64,000 nt of DNA from Saccharospirillum sp965652395 (GCA_965652395.1 CBFGUW010000013.1:1-64000), one strand, 5' to 3'; shown: positions 37,500 to 46,540, counted from the first letter of the stretch. Notes: generated by a model from the letters alone, not told the origin. A program made the numbers and translations.

Positions 37500-38444
37500 T
37501 CAAAACGGCCAGGCCGCTTCAACATCCTTCCATTCCGGCAGAGAAGGCAAAGCCCCGGCGCGGCTGACGGCCACACCGCCGCAGGCGGCTGCGAACAGGG
37601 TGGCTCGTTGCAACTCGTCGGCGCTCATGGCGGCCACATCGCGGCCGTTCAGCGCATGCAGCAAGCCACCGGTAAAGGCATCGCCACCGGCGTTGGTATC
37701 GACCACCTTCACCTTGGGCGGCTGCACATTCAGCTCGCCTTCACGGGTCAGAATTCGGATGTCACCGCCACCATCGGTAATCCACACCGCCTTGACGATG
37801 TTCAGCCATTCATTGAGCGGGAAACCGTTCTCTTCGATCCAATCGGCTTCCTCCTTGGAAACCTTGACGATATCCGCCAGCAACAGGAACTGGCCGATAA
37901 TAGCCGGGTCGACATTGCAGTCCGGCCAGAGGTTGTGGCGCAGGTTCACATCGAAGCTGATCAGCGCACCGGCTTCGCGTGCATGGGTAATGGCCGCTTC
38001 AGTGGTGCGGGCGATGGCTTCATCGGTCAGGGTATTGGAGCAGAAATGGAAAGTCCCCGCGCCTTCAAAAGCCGCTTTAGGAAGGTCTTCCTCAGTCATC
38101 AACACATCGGCCGACTCGCGCCGCAGAAACTCGAAACTGCGCTCACCATGGGCATCCAGAAACACAAAGGCCAGTGGCGTGTGAGCAGTTTTGTGTACAC
38201 GCAGATACTGCATATCCACCTGCAGGTTCTCCATCGACTCCTTCAGGAACCGACCAAAACGATCGTCACCCACCTGGCCGATAAAACGGGCCGGGCCACC
38301 CAAGCGGCCCACAGCCGCCGCAACGTTCGCAGGCGCGCCACCCGGGTACTGACGGAATTCGGGCAATGAAAAACCGCCTTCCTCAGCGGTATTGAAGTTC
38401 AGAAAATCGATCAGCAGTTCGCCAAAGCAGAGTATGGATTTCAT
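37500..38444 (-). CDS. PfkB-family carbohydrate kinase, fructokinase-like
   Basis: 314 aa from ATG 38444 (conserved start MKSILCFGELLIDFL); the frame extends to 38495. PfkB signatures are GGAPANVAAAVGRLGGPARFIGQVGDDRFG near residue 38 and DTNAGGDAFTGGLLHAL near 255, where the catalytic Asp is present. Length and the FGELLID start match fructokinases. It precedes the AGE-family gene on the same strand with 147 bases and a palindromic repeat between them. Confidence 0.87.
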   Translation of the reverse strand: MKSILCFGELLIDFLNFNTAEEGGFSLPEFRQYPGGAPANVAAAVGRLGGPARFIGQVGDDRFGRFLKESMENLQVDMQYLRVHKTAHTPLAFVFLDAHGERSFEFLRRESADVLMTEEDLPKAAFEGAGTFHFCSNTLTDEAIARTTEAAITHAREAGALISFDVNLRHNLWPDCNVDPAIIGQFLLLADIVKVSKEEADWIEENGFPLNEWLNIVKAVWITDGGGDIRILTREGELNVQPPKVKVVDTNAGGDAFTGGLLHALNGRDVAAMSADELQRATLFAAACGGVAVSRAGALPSLPEWKDVEAAWPF

Positions 38445-38827
38445 CTTATTCTGTCCGTTCGGTTTATGAATTCGGCGGTTCAATGGTTTAGCCACCCTCT
38501 AGGGTGGTCCATGGCATCTAGCAGCAGGCGACGCAGTTCCCGGCCAATATGAGCGGACTCCGGCGGGATTTTTATTGGTATGTGATATTCAGAAGGCCGC
38601 AAAGTGAAACGACCGGCGCAGGATCATAAACCGGCAAAGGCGTCAGGCAAAGCCCCCTCTTGATCAGAAAACCCCGAAAAAGCCGTTTTATCATGATCTC
38701 AGGCTCATCAAAGCCGCCATTAACGGAGCATTACAGCGATCCTCTTGAAAATGACCTCCGGTTCATTGAAGTTCCACCGAAATGGATCAAGCTTAGTAGG
38801 TGTATTAAGTCAGCGGATATCGTCACC
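38445..38827. other. divergent intergenic region between the PfkB kinase and the haemolysin-III family gene
   Basis: 383 bases. The frame of the haemolysin-III family gene stays open back to 38660, but that extension lacks the family's N-terminus. I see no operator, repeat or RNA. Confidence 0.4.
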
Positions 38828-39472
38828 ATGTCAACATCACTACCCACCTATTCCAGTCTGGAAGAATGGGCCAACAGCCTCACCCACGGCCTCGGCGCCC
38901 TACTCTCCATCGCAGGCCTCACCGTCCTCGTCGCCTTCGCCAGCGTCCAGGGCGACCCTTGGAAAATTGTCAGCGCCTCCATTTTCGGCGCCACCCTCTT
39001 CATGCTCTACAGCGCCTCCACCCTGTACCACGCCGTCCAGCACCAGAAAGCCCGCTACGCCCTGCGTCTGTTCGACCATATTTCGATTCTGTTTCTGATA
39101 GCAGGTACTTACACCCCCTTCACCCTGGTCACCCTCAACGGCCCCTGGGGCTGGAGCCTGTTTGGCGTGGTGTGGGGGCTCACCGTCCTCGGCACCATCG
39201 TCCATCTCACTCAATTGAGACGTTTTCACTGGGTGATGGTCGGGCTGTATCTGGTGATGGGCTGGTCCGTACTGGTCGCCTTCGCTCCGCTGAAAGACGC
39301 ACTACCGCCCGGTGGTTTGGGCATGCTGATCGCGGGTGGGCTGTCCTACACCCTGGGTGTGGTGTTTTATGGGATGAACCGGTTGCCGTTTAATCATGCG
39401 ATTTGGCATTTGTTTGTGTTGGCCGGGAGTATTTTGCACTTCTTCACGGTGCTGTTTTATGTGATTTTGTAG
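38828..39472 (+). CDS. haemolysin III / PAQR-family membrane protein (YqfA-like)
   Basis: 214 aa from ATG 38828, matching the 200-220 aa of the family. Seven membrane segments are visible, with the conserved N-terminal LEEWANSLTHGLGALLS, the ASTLYHAV motif, FDHISILFLIAGTYTPFTLV, and a C-terminal HAIWHLFVLAGSILHFF; these histidines form a metal site in PAQR proteins. The function in bacteria is not established. The nearest downstream feature is element E5. Confidence 0.92.
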   Translation: MSTSLPTYSSLEEWANSLTHGLGALLSIAGLTVLVAFASVQGDPWKIVSASIFGATLFMLYSASTLYHAVQHQKARYALRLFDHISILFLIAGTYTPFTLVTLNGPWGWSLFGVVWGLTVLGTIVHLTQLRRFHWVMVGLYLVMGWSVLVAFAPLKDALPPGGLGMLIAGGLSYTLGVVFYGMNRLPFNHAIWHLFVLAGSILHFFTVLFYVIL

Positions 39473-39514
39473 TTTCAGTCTCACCCCAGGACAAGCGACT
39501 TGGACTGCAGGCTA

Positions 39515-39628
39515 GCCCCCGCGCCCGGTGTGAGGTATTCAGGGTGGTCCGCAGCAGGGATTGCTGCGGTCCAGGCCCCATGGATGGGTTCATGCCGACC
39601 CTGAATACCTCACACCGGGCGCGGGGGC
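39515..39628 (-). repeat. palindromic element E5 (short core, perfect arms)
   Basis: Arms 39515-39544 and 39599-39628 are perfect complements over all 30 positions, the best of the six. The core 39545-39598 is 54 nt and inverted relative to E2. Flanks GGCTAG (left) and GGGTTAAA (right) match E2 and E6 read from the other strand. It lies between convergent genes. Confidence 0.93.
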
Positions 39629-39648
39629 GGGTTAAACCACGAACCTCA

Positions 39649-41202
39649 TCAAGCGCGACGACCCGATTCCTGGTGCTTCGCGGCCAAACTCTTTGTCAGG
39701 GCCGTCCGAATGGCGGCTTTAAGAGTATCCAACCGCACCGGCTTGGCGATGAAACCATCCATGCCCGCCTCAAGGCAGGCCCGCCGCTCCTCCTCGATCA
39801 CCGCCGCCGTCAACGCCAATATCGGCACCGATTGACCCGCTTTCCGTAAACGCTCCGTCGCCGTAATACCATCCAACTCCGGCATATTGATATCCATCAA
39901 CACCAGGTCATAGCGTTTCCGATCAACCGCCTCTATCGCCTCCTGACCCGTCCTCACCACATCCACCTCCGTCTCCAAAAACTGCAGCATCCGGCGAATA
40001 ATGATCTGGTTCGCCGGATTATCCTCCGCCACCAACACCACCAACCCCGTCGGCAGCCTGAACTCCGGCTCTCCATCACCCAACGCCGCCTTCTTCACAA
40101 TCGACACCGGCAAGTGAACACTCACTTCCGTACCTTGGCCCGGCTGACTGGCAATTTTAAACCGCCCATCCATCAACTCCGCCAGCGACTTACAGACCGA
40201 CAACCCAATGCCCGACCCCTCATGTCCACGATTACGTTCCGGACTCACCTGATAAAAAGGCACACCAAGATTGCCCAGCTTATCCTTCGGAATGCCAATG
40301 CCTTCATCCCGCACGGTAATGGTCACCATGCCCGCACCCTGCGTTTTAGGCTCGAACCCCACCTTCAAAACCACCTCGCCCCGATCGGTGAATTTCACGG
40401 CGTTGGTCAGCAAATTAATCAGAATCTGCCGCACTCTGGCGCAATCCGCCAACACATTGGGAGGCAGGGTTTCATCGACATGGCAACGGAAATCCAACTG
40501 CTTTTCCTCGGCCTGGGGCTGCACCAGCAAAAAAGAATCCCGCACCGGTTCCCGCAGGTCACAGGGTGCCAGGTCGATATCCAGCCGGTTATTTTCGATC
40601 TTCGACAGGTCCAGGATGTCCGCCGTCAGCCGCTCCATCGCCGCCGCCGAGCGCTCGATCAGATCGAGATTCTCCAATAGCTCCGGGTCCGCCGCCCGGG
40701 CACGCAGCAACGACACCGTACCGACAATGCCGTTCAGCGGCGTGCGCAGTTCATGGCTCATGTTCGCCAGGAACAGGTTCTTGGCCCGATTGGCGGCTTC
40801 CGCCTCCTCCTTGGCATGCGCCAGAATGGCTTCCGCCTCTTTCAGGTCGTCGATATTGCGGGATGAGCCCAGCAGGTATTGCTGACCTTCATGGCAAATG
40901 GGCACCAGCATGGTATGGAAGAAATGCGTGCTGCCATCCGGTGAACGTCCGGCTTCTTCGTAATAAATCGGCCTGTCCTGTTTCAGACAGTCCTGGTAAT
41001 GCCGCAGTTCCTCTTCGGCATCGGGAAGCAACTCGGTAACTTTCTTGCCCTTGATTGAGCTGTTGGGCAGGCCCAGCGTTTTTTCCAGCGCCGGATTGAT
41101 GCTGTGTATGTAGAAATCGTCTTCCCCAACCCAGATGAGGAACATGGTGTCCCGGGTGTATTCCCACATTCCCTTGAAAAAAAGCGGTTCAGTTACATCC
41201 AT
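39649..41202 (-). CDS. hybrid sensor histidine kinase: PAS, kinase, receiver
   Basis: 517 aa from ATG 41202; GGAAGG sits seven bases upstream of it and would be too close to the ATG at 41208. No membrane segment is apparent, so it is cytoplasmic. A PAS domain (about 10-115) with PAC, then HisKA (FLANMSHELRTPLNGIVG), HATPase (DEGIGIPKDKLGN, GSGIGLSVCKSL), and a receiver (VLVAEDNPANQII, phospho-Asp in LVLMDINMPELDG). Its start lies inside the end of the upstream DUF917 gene (14-base overlap), suggesting coupled translation. No output regulator is adjacent. Confidence 0.9.
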   Translation of the reverse strand: MDVTEPLFFKGMWEYTRDTMFLIWVGEDDFYIHSINPALEKTLGLPNSSIKGKKVTELLPDAEEELRHYQDCLKQDRPIYYEEAGRSPDGSTHFFHTMLVPICHEGQQYLLGSSRNIDDLKEAEAILAHAKEEAEAANRAKNLFLANMSHELRTPLNGIVGTVSLLRARAADPELLENLDLIERSAAAMERLTADILDLSKIENNRLDIDLAPCDLREPVRDSFLLVQPQAEEKQLDFRCHVDETLPPNVLADCARVRQILINLLTNAVKFTDRGEVVLKVGFEPKTQGAGMVTITVRDEGIGIPKDKLGNLGVPFYQVSPERNRGHEGSGIGLSVCKSLAELMDGRFKIASQPGQGTEVSVHLPVSIVKKAALGDGEPEFRLPTGLVVLVAEDNPANQIIIRRMLQFLETEVDVVRTGQEAIEAVDRKRYDLVLMDINMPELDGITATERLRKAGQSVPILALTAAVIEEERRACLEAGMDGFIAKPVRLDTLKAAIRTALTKSLAAKHQESGRRA

Positions 41203-42328
41203 GGTCATCCTTCCAGTATGAGAGCGGATGGTAAGGGCCGGCATAGCCCATGGGCACCAGTACGGCGCGATAAGCGGCCAGAATCGAAGGTTTCAACAGC
41301 ACAGGCAGGGCTTCGAGTCCTAGCAGGTGAATCCGTTGATCGGTTTTGCCCAGATAGTCACTCAGGTTGGCATTGGTGAAAGTGTCACCCTGCTCGGTGA
41401 CGTAACAAAGGCTGTCCGGACCGACACCGAGAGGGTGATCCAGGTCGTCCCGCCAGGCGGCCATGGTTTCATTCAGGGCGTAGAGGGTGACGCCGGGCTG
41501 GTCGGGGGCGGTCATGCGGATGCGGGTGATGTCGAAACCTTGGGAGGTGTGGCTGTCGACCTGGGTCAGATAACCGGAATAAAGACAGTGCAGCCGTGAG
41601 CCGAAATAGTCTTGCAGAGCCTCCACCGGATTGGAGCCCCCGAGCCGGGCCGACCGCAAAATAGCACCGACTTCGATGGCCTGCCGGACACTGCCCTGAA
41701 CGGCCACCTCGGCCAGATTGCCGACCCGGCATGGCCAACTGGCAAAGGCGCCGCTGGAGCCGAAGGCGGCCTGGCTGACAATACTTCGGGTCAGGCTGTC
41801 GGCTTGGTCGGGCGTGGTCAGGGTGAGGTTGGCGGTGATCTGGTCTTGAATGTCGGGCGTTTCGTTGCCCAACAGGAAGGGTTTGACCGGTGCAACTTCG
41901 TTGAAGGTGCTCATGGCCAGGGTGCTCATGGCACGTCCGGCGCCGTCGCCATTGAGTACGGGTTTGCCCAGTTGGGCGGCGACGACCATGGGGATGAGGC
42001 TGTTCATGGGGCCGGTTTCGCCGGGAACGATGCCGTCCAGTGGGTGGCCGAGGGCCTGTTCGAGGGCTTTGAAGATGCGCTGTGGGGCTTCGGTGAAAGG
42101 GGCGTTGACGGCGGCAGCGGCACAGGGGGAGCCGATGCCGGCGACTGTGGCGATGCGGGCGTCGGAGGGGATTTCGCTCCATTCGATCAGTTGTGGCATC
42201 AGTTCGTGCTCGCGGGCGTAGTCGAGCAGTTTGCGGGCGAGTGGTAATGGGCCGCCGCCACCGCTGCCCAGAAAGGCGGCGCCGTCGATGAGGTTGTCGA
42301 GGTCGTCAAAACTCAGTGTGGTTGGCAT
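41189..42328 (-). CDS. DUF917 / S-methyl-thiohydantoin desulfurase-like (S-Me-THD) protein
   Basis: 379 aa from ATG 42328 with GGAG eight bases upstream. The N-terminal segment FDDLDNLIDGAAFLGSGGGG is the hallmark of the DUF917 family, now named S-Me-THD after a thiohydantoin desulfurase; members often sit beside hydantoinases. GETGPMNSLIPMVVAAQLGKPVLNGDGAGRA is a second conserved block. No hydantoinase or permease is adjacent here; the gene is instead coupled to a hybrid histidine kinase. Substrate unknown. Confidence 0.85.
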   Translation of the reverse strand: MPTTLSFDDLDNLIDGAAFLGSGGGGPLPLARKLLDYAREHELMPQLIEWSEIPSDARIATVAGIGSPCAAAAVNAPFTEAPQRIFKALEQALGHPLDGIVPGETGPMNSLIPMVVAAQLGKPVLNGDGAGRAMSTLAMSTFNEVAPVKPFLLGNETPDIQDQITANLTLTTPDQADSLTRSIVSQAAFGSSGAFASWPCRVGNLAEVAVQGSVRQAIEVGAILRSARLGGSNPVEALQDYFGSRLHCLYSGYLTQVDSHTSQGFDITRIRMTAPDQPGVTLYALNETMAAWRDDLDHPLGVGPDSLCYVTEQGDTFTNANLSDYLGKTDQRIHLLGLEALPVLLKPSILAAYRAVLVPMGYAGPYHPLSYWKDDHGCN

Positions 42329-42534
42329 TCCTTTTCTCCCGGTAAAAAGGGTGTGCCGTGACACTCGGACTACGGGTTTGTTCCTTCAGACGGCTTTACA
42401 GTGAGGTACCCTAGAGGTCGCTGTTCCTCAGTGTAGGACAACTTTGCGGAGCTTCTAGGAAAAGATGGGGGAATGGCGAAGAATGGGAATTTGACGGTGA
42501 TGCGGTCGTAAGGGCGAGGTGGGAGGCCTCGCCG

Positions 42535-42723
42535 TTAGGCGGCGGTGAATTCGGCGGTGGCGGCCATTTCGTATTCTTTGAGGAGTTTTTTGCAGTCCTG
42601 ACCGCAGGAGCCGCAATCGGTGGCGACACCCAATTCGCGGCGGATGTCGGCGTAGTCGGCGCCTTGGATGGCTTTGGCTTCGATGTCGCGATCGGTGACC
42701 CCTTTGCAAACGCAGACGTACAT
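42535..42723 (-). CDS. bfd: bacterioferritin-associated ferredoxin
   Basis: 62 aa with the Bfd [2Fe-2S] pattern: CVCKGVTDRDI near the start and CGSCGQDCKK near residue 37, giving the four ligands Cys4, Cys6, Cys38 and Cys41 approximately. Bfd reduces bacterioferritin to release stored iron. A Fur-like box lies about 40 bases upstream, which fits induction under iron limitation. No bacterioferritin gene is in the window. Confidence 0.92.
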   Translation of the reverse strand: MYVCVCKGVTDRDIEAKAIQGADYADIRRELGVATDCGSCGQDCKKLLKEYEMAATAEFTAA

Positions 42724-42763
42724 AGATGCTATCGCTGTGCTGATGAAAACTTAACAGCAACTA

Positions 42764-42783
42764 TAATGCGAATTGTTTTCATT
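42764..42783 (-). promoter_or_regulatory. Fur-like box upstream of bfd
   Basis: Minus-strand AATGAAAACAATTCGCATTA resembles the gammaproteobacterial Fur consensus built from NAT(A/T)AT units. It shares the AATGARA..AATTCGCA pattern with the box before feoA. Confidence 0.7.
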
Positions 42784-42880
42784 GACAACCACGATGAGGA
42801 ATCAAAGAGTAGTCTTTTGTATCTGGGGTGTCGGGTTCCTGTCGTTTGGTTGGGTGGTTTGTTGGTCAGGGGCTAAACCC

Positions 42881-43006
42881 GCGCCGGGAGTCGGGTAGGC
42901 CTAACCAGGGTCGTGCGGGATGCCGCCCACTCAACCCATCCATGGGGCCTGGACCGCAGCGTCCTGCTGCGGACCACCCTGGTTAGGCCTACCCGACCCC
43001 CGGCGC
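42881..43006 (+). repeat. palindromic element E6 (long core)
   Basis: Arms 42881-42910 and 42977-43006 pair at 29 of 30 positions. The core 42911-42976 is 66 nt and starts TCGTGCGGGATGCCGCCC like E4. Flanks are GGCTAAACCC on the left and TAGCC on the right. It lies upstream of bfd and 19 bases past the lipoprotein stop. Confidence 0.93.
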
Positions 43007-43024
43007 TAGCCTTTAATGCCATCT

Positions 43025-43810
43025 CTAAAACACTATTCCCAATCGGAGCGCGATAGGCGCTCCAGCATGAACTTGAGAAACGTCATTGTAGAAGCCAGCT
43101 CCAGTGCGCTCCCCTGCGAGCCGAACCGTGGGCGTTACCACCAGTTCGGTCATCACCGGGCCGTAATGGGATTGCAGGGAGATGGGCATGACCAGTGAGA
43201 AGAACCCAAGGCTGTCGCCGTGGATGGTTTCGTCACCATCCGTCAGTGGGTTGGCGTAGTCCCAGAGGATAAGGCCGTTGCTGATGCCAATGCCCAGGGA
43301 GCCACTGAGGTTTTCGCGGAAGGGTTTGCGGCCGTTGAGTGTGATTTGCCAGCCGATCAGCCAGGGGTTTTCGAAACTTTGGGTGTCTTCGGTGGTGAAT
43401 CGCACCGGGCTGAAGTAAAGGCTGGCCATGACAGCGCTTTCGGCGTTGAGGCCTGCGACGCCGAGTTCCCACCCCCAGTCGGTGTGGTAGTTGGACCAGC
43501 GGGTGTGGTCCGGGGCGGTGCGTCCAATCCATAACCAGCCGTCGTGCCAGTCGTCGCCGCTGCTCCAGCCGGGTTCGGAATGGGCGTGGGCGTTGGCTCG
43601 CATTTCCATTTCGGTATTTTCGTCTTCATGGAAAAAGCCGTCTTCGTCGTCTTCCCACCAGGTGTCGATTTGGCTGATGTCCCGGTCGTTGGGGTTTTCG
43701 GAGGCGGCTAGGCTTCCGGCTTCGGTGGCGGAGAGGTCGCGGCGGACTGCGCCGTCGCTGACGCAGCCGATGAGGGCGATGATGGGAATTAGAAGTATGA
43801 AAGCACGCAA
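43025..43810 (-). CDS. lipoprotein of unknown function, predicted outer-membrane-type beta protein
   Basis: 261 aa if started at TTG 43810, which has AAGGA nine bases upstream and yields LRAFILLIPIIALIGC, a good signal and lipobox; the frame runs on to 44206 but that part overlaps the YdeI-like gene in another frame. After an acidic linker (WWEDDEDGFFHEDENTEME) the body has aromatic, alternating residues and ends in GAPIALRLGIVF, as in outer-membrane beta-barrels. Function unknown. It follows the feoAB/YdeI-like gene run. Confidence 0.7.
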   Translation of the reverse strand: MRAFILLIPIIALIGCVSDGAVRRDLSATEAGSLAASENPNDRDISQIDTWWEDDEDGFFHEDENTEMEMRANAHAHSEPGWSSGDDWHDGWLWIGRTAPDHTRWSNYHTDWGWELGVAGLNAESAVMASLYFSPVRFTTEDTQSFENPWLIGWQITLNGRKPFRENLSGSLGIGISNGLILWDYANPLTDGDETIHGDSLGFFSLVMPISLQSHYGPVMTELVVTPTVRLAGERTGAGFYNDVSQVHAGAPIALRLGIVF

Positions 43811-43866
43811 GGGCGCGGTCCTTACTGCTGTGACAGGGTAATGCGGATCATACTCCAGCGTTATCA

Positions 43867-44118
43867 CTACGTCTTGCGGGAGGGGGCGTGGTCCATGTTC
43901 ATGTAGACGCCGCCCTGCTCCAGTTCTTCGAGCATTTGCTTCATGCGCTTTTCCCGGGTTTCGGGTGTTTTGGCTTGGTTGATCCAGCCCAGGTAGTCGT
44001 TTTGCTGGTAGTCTGGCCGGTCTTTGTAGGCTTTGGTTAGGTGGCGCGCCTCCAGGGCTTTTAGAATATCGGCCGGCATTGGGTGGCGGGCGCGTTTCAG
44101 GTTGTCTTTTGAGGTCAT
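43867..44118 (-). CDS. YdeI/OmpD-associated (OmdA)-like small protein
   Basis: 83 aa. GGGAGG is eight bases before ATG 44118. The sequence ADILKALEARHLTKAYKDR...YLGWINQAKTPETREKRMKQMLEELEQG matches the C-terminal region of YdeI/OmdA-family proteins. It begins 17 bases after feoB on the same strand, so it may be iron-regulated with it. Function is not established. Confidence 0.82.
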   Translation of the reverse strand: MTSKDNLKRARHPMPADILKALEARHLTKAYKDRPDYQQNDYLGWINQAKTPETREKRMKQMLEELEQGGVYMNMDHAPSRKT

Positions 44119-44135
44119 GATGTACCTCCCGATCT

Positions 44136-46262
44136 TTATAGCTGGGTGATGGGTATCCGGTCCGGGTCACGACGTGTGGCCAGTCTGCCGACCCAGTGTA
44201 GTCCATGATAGGCGGTCCACAGCATGAACAGCATGGCGAGGGTCCATGAGGTTGAGCTGATCGGGTGGGCCGGGAGGGTGCCCAGTTGGTAGACGATCAC
44301 GGCTACGCCATAGGCGAGGGCGGTGCTCCAGCCGATGACGACCCAGCCCCAGCGAGGGCCGGATTCGCGCACGAGGGCGCCCATGGTGGCGACGCAGGGG
44401 GTGTATAGGAGGATCAGCAGCAGGTAACAAAAGGCGGCGAAGGGGGTGACGAAGAGGCGGTTCATTTCCCGCAGGGTGGCGGTTCTGACGCCTTGTTCTT
44501 CGGCGGCAGCATCGAGCGATTGATAGTGGCCCAGGCGGATGCCCAGGGGGTCGGTGAGGCTTTCGGCCAGTGCCAGGCTGTTGTCTTTGATGCTGATGAG
44601 CGCGGCGAGGCTGTGTGCCCATAGGCCGGTGTCTTCGGTTTCGTCGATTTGGACACCGGCGACGTCGGTGTAGAGGGCGTCCAGGGTGCCGACGACGGCT
44701 TCTTTGGCGAAGATGCCGGTGATGATGCCGACGGTGGCGGGCCAGTTGTCTTCCTGGATGCCCAGTGGTGCCAGCAGGGGAGTGGCTTTTTGGGCTATGG
44801 CGCTGAGTACGGAGTTCCGGCGGTTTTCGTTACCGAAGCTGCCGTCGGTGCCCCAGGAATTCAGGAAGGAGAGAATGACGACGACGGTTACGATGGTTTT
44901 ACCGGCACGCAGGCAGAAGGCCCGCAGCCGGTGCCAGGTGGCAATCAACAGGTTGTTCAGTGTGGGCCGGTGGTAGGCCGGGAATTCCATGATGGAGGAG
45001 CTGAGCGCTTCGTCGCCGAAGGCTTTTCGGAACAGCCAGCCGGTGAGCACGGCCATGGCGATGCCGAACAGATAAAGCCCGAAAACGACGTTCTGCCCCT
45101 GCTCCGGGAAGAAGGCAACGGCGAAGAGTGCGAAGACGGTCAGCCGTGCGCCACAGGACATGAAGGGCACCATGGCGACGGTCACCATCCGGTCTGATTC
45201 GCGGTTCAACGAGCGGGCCGCCATGACTGAAGGCACATTGCAGCCGAAGCCGACTATCAACGGAACGAAGGCTCGGCCCGGCAGGCCGATGGCGCGCATC
45301 ATCCGGTCGACCACAAAGGCGGCGCGGGCCATATAGCCGGAGCTTTCCAGGAAGGATAATCCCAAATACAAAAACCCGATGACCGGGATGAAGGTACCCA
45401 CCAGTTGAATGCCGCCACCAAGACCATCGGCAAGCAGCACTCTCACGGCTTCCGGCGCACTAATGGCGGCAAGCAGGGCGTGTCCGCCCTCGACCAACCA
45501 GGCGCCCAACAGAATGTCGAAGAAATCGATGAACACAGCACCGACGTTGATGGCGAAGGTAAACAGCAGATACATCATCAACAGAAATACCGGCACCCCG
45601 AGAAAGGGGTTCAGCACTACCCGGTCAATACGTTCTGTCATGGTCTGGCCATGGCCCTGGGGGTGCACGGCTTTAGACGCCCATTGGCGGATCTCGGTCA
45701 GGCGCAATGCGAGACGTCGGTCGAGATTTGCCTCTTCAGGCGCGGTGCGAAAAGGCACCGTTGCTTTCTCAAGACAGGTCACCACGGGCTTCACGCCCTC
45801 GCCGCGGGCCGCCACAATACCGACGACGGGCAAGCTGAGTTCCGATTCAAGTGCGGCGAGGTTGATATCCAGGCGATGCTGTCGTGCAACATCCAGCATG
45901 TTCACAGCCACTACCATGGGGATGTGGAGATCGCACAGCTGGTGGGTGAGCAACAGCTGACGATCCAGGCAGGTGGCATCGAGGATATTCAGAATGACAT
46001 CCACACCTTCTTCGGTCAGAAACCGGCGGGCGATGGCTTCGTCCAGTCCGAATTGCTGTTGTTCGAGTGAGTAAATCCCGGGCAGGTCGACCAGTTCAAC
46101 ATTCCGCCCGGAAGGCAATTGGAAATAGCCGACTTTGCGTTCAATGGTGACGCCCGGCCAATTACCCACCTTCTGGCGGCTGCCGGTGAGGCTGTTGAAG
46201 AGGGTGGTTTTACCGCAATTGGGGTTGCCGATCAGAGCGACTTTCAAGGGTTTCGCACTCAT
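44136..46262 (-). CDS. feoB: ferrous iron transport protein B
   Basis: 708 aa from ATG 46262, whose ATGA overlaps the feoA stop; the longer frame to 46280 lies inside feoA. The N-terminal G domain has G1 GNPNCGKTTLFN, G3 VDLPGIYSLE and G4 NMLD, and the membrane part contains the two Gate motifs (GFGCNVPSVMAARSL, FMSCGARLTVFALFA; FCYLLLILLYTPCVATMGA). It imports Fe2+ across the inner membrane. No feoC was found; the next gene is a YdeI-like protein. Confidence 0.96.
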   Translation of the reverse strand: MSAKPLKVALIGNPNCGKTTLFNSLTGSRQKVGNWPGVTIERKVGYFQLPSGRNVELVDLPGIYSLEQQQFGLDEAIARRFLTEEGVDVILNILDATCLDRQLLLTHQLCDLHIPMVVAVNMLDVARQHRLDINLAALESELSLPVVGIVAARGEGVKPVVTCLEKATVPFRTAPEEANLDRRLALRLTEIRQWASKAVHPQGHGQTMTERIDRVVLNPFLGVPVFLLMMYLLFTFAINVGAVFIDFFDILLGAWLVEGGHALLAAISAPEAVRVLLADGLGGGIQLVGTFIPVIGFLYLGLSFLESSGYMARAAFVVDRMMRAIGLPGRAFVPLIVGFGCNVPSVMAARSLNRESDRMVTVAMVPFMSCGARLTVFALFAVAFFPEQGQNVVFGLYLFGIAMAVLTGWLFRKAFGDEALSSSIMEFPAYHRPTLNNLLIATWHRLRAFCLRAGKTIVTVVVILSFLNSWGTDGSFGNENRRNSVLSAIAQKATPLLAPLGIQEDNWPATVGIITGIFAKEAVVGTLDALYTDVAGVQIDETEDTGLWAHSLAALISIKDNSLALAESLTDPLGIRLGHYQSLDAAAEEQGVRTATLREMNRLFVTPFAAFCYLLLILLYTPCVATMGALVRESGPRWGWVVIGWSTALAYGVAVIVYQLGTLPAHPISSTSWTLAMLFMLWTAYHGLHWVGRLATRRDPDRIPITQL

Positions 46263-46486
46263 GCCGCCGTCTCCACGCATATTCCGGAGGCTTCGGAGCG
46301 ACGAATGCTCAGCAGCGTCGACCCTGCCTTAACCTGTAATGGGCAACCCAGAGGGGCGACCCGCAACACTGAGATCGGAACGCCCGGTACCAGCCCCATG
46401 GAAATGAACCGGCTGGTGTCGGTCACCGCCTCGCCGAAGGACGTTATGGTGGCTCGGCACCCCCGGGGTAACTCATTTAAGGTCAT
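46259..46486 (-). CDS. feoA: ferrous iron transport protein A
   Basis: 75 aa SH3-like FeoA domain (MTLNELPRGCRATITSF, ISMGLVPGVPISVLRVAPLG). It is a cytoplasmic accessory of FeoB, with which it overlaps by four bases. A Fur-like box lies 35-55 bases upstream. Confidence 0.93.
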   Translation of the reverse strand: MTLNELPRGCRATITSFGEAVTDTSRFISMGLVPGVPISVLRVAPLGCPLQVKAGSTLLSIRRSEASGICVETAA

Positions 46487-46520
46487 ACCACTGCCTCGGA
46501 TTCTGTATGGACCTGATATT

Positions 46521-46540
46521 AAATGAGACTAATTCGCAAT
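46521..46540 (-). promoter_or_regulatory. Fur-like box upstream of feoA
   Basis: Plus-strand AAATGAGACTAATTCGCAAT fits the AATGAGAAT-N-ATTCGCAT style Fur site. The location just upstream of feoAB agrees with iron repression. Confidence 0.72.

Noticed and set aside
39515..39628. Resemblance of element ends to integron attC sites (GTTAAAC at the right flank, variable folded arms)
   Set aside because: Only one copy shows a GTTRRRY-type box, there is no partner RYYYAAC on the other side, no integrase, and the elements lie between ordinary chromosomal genes without cassettes.
43811..44206. N-terminal extension of the lipoprotein frame
   Set aside because: It overlaps the YdeI-like gene and the feoB 3' end in another frame and would hide a good lipobox signal; TTG 43810 with AAGGA is preferred.
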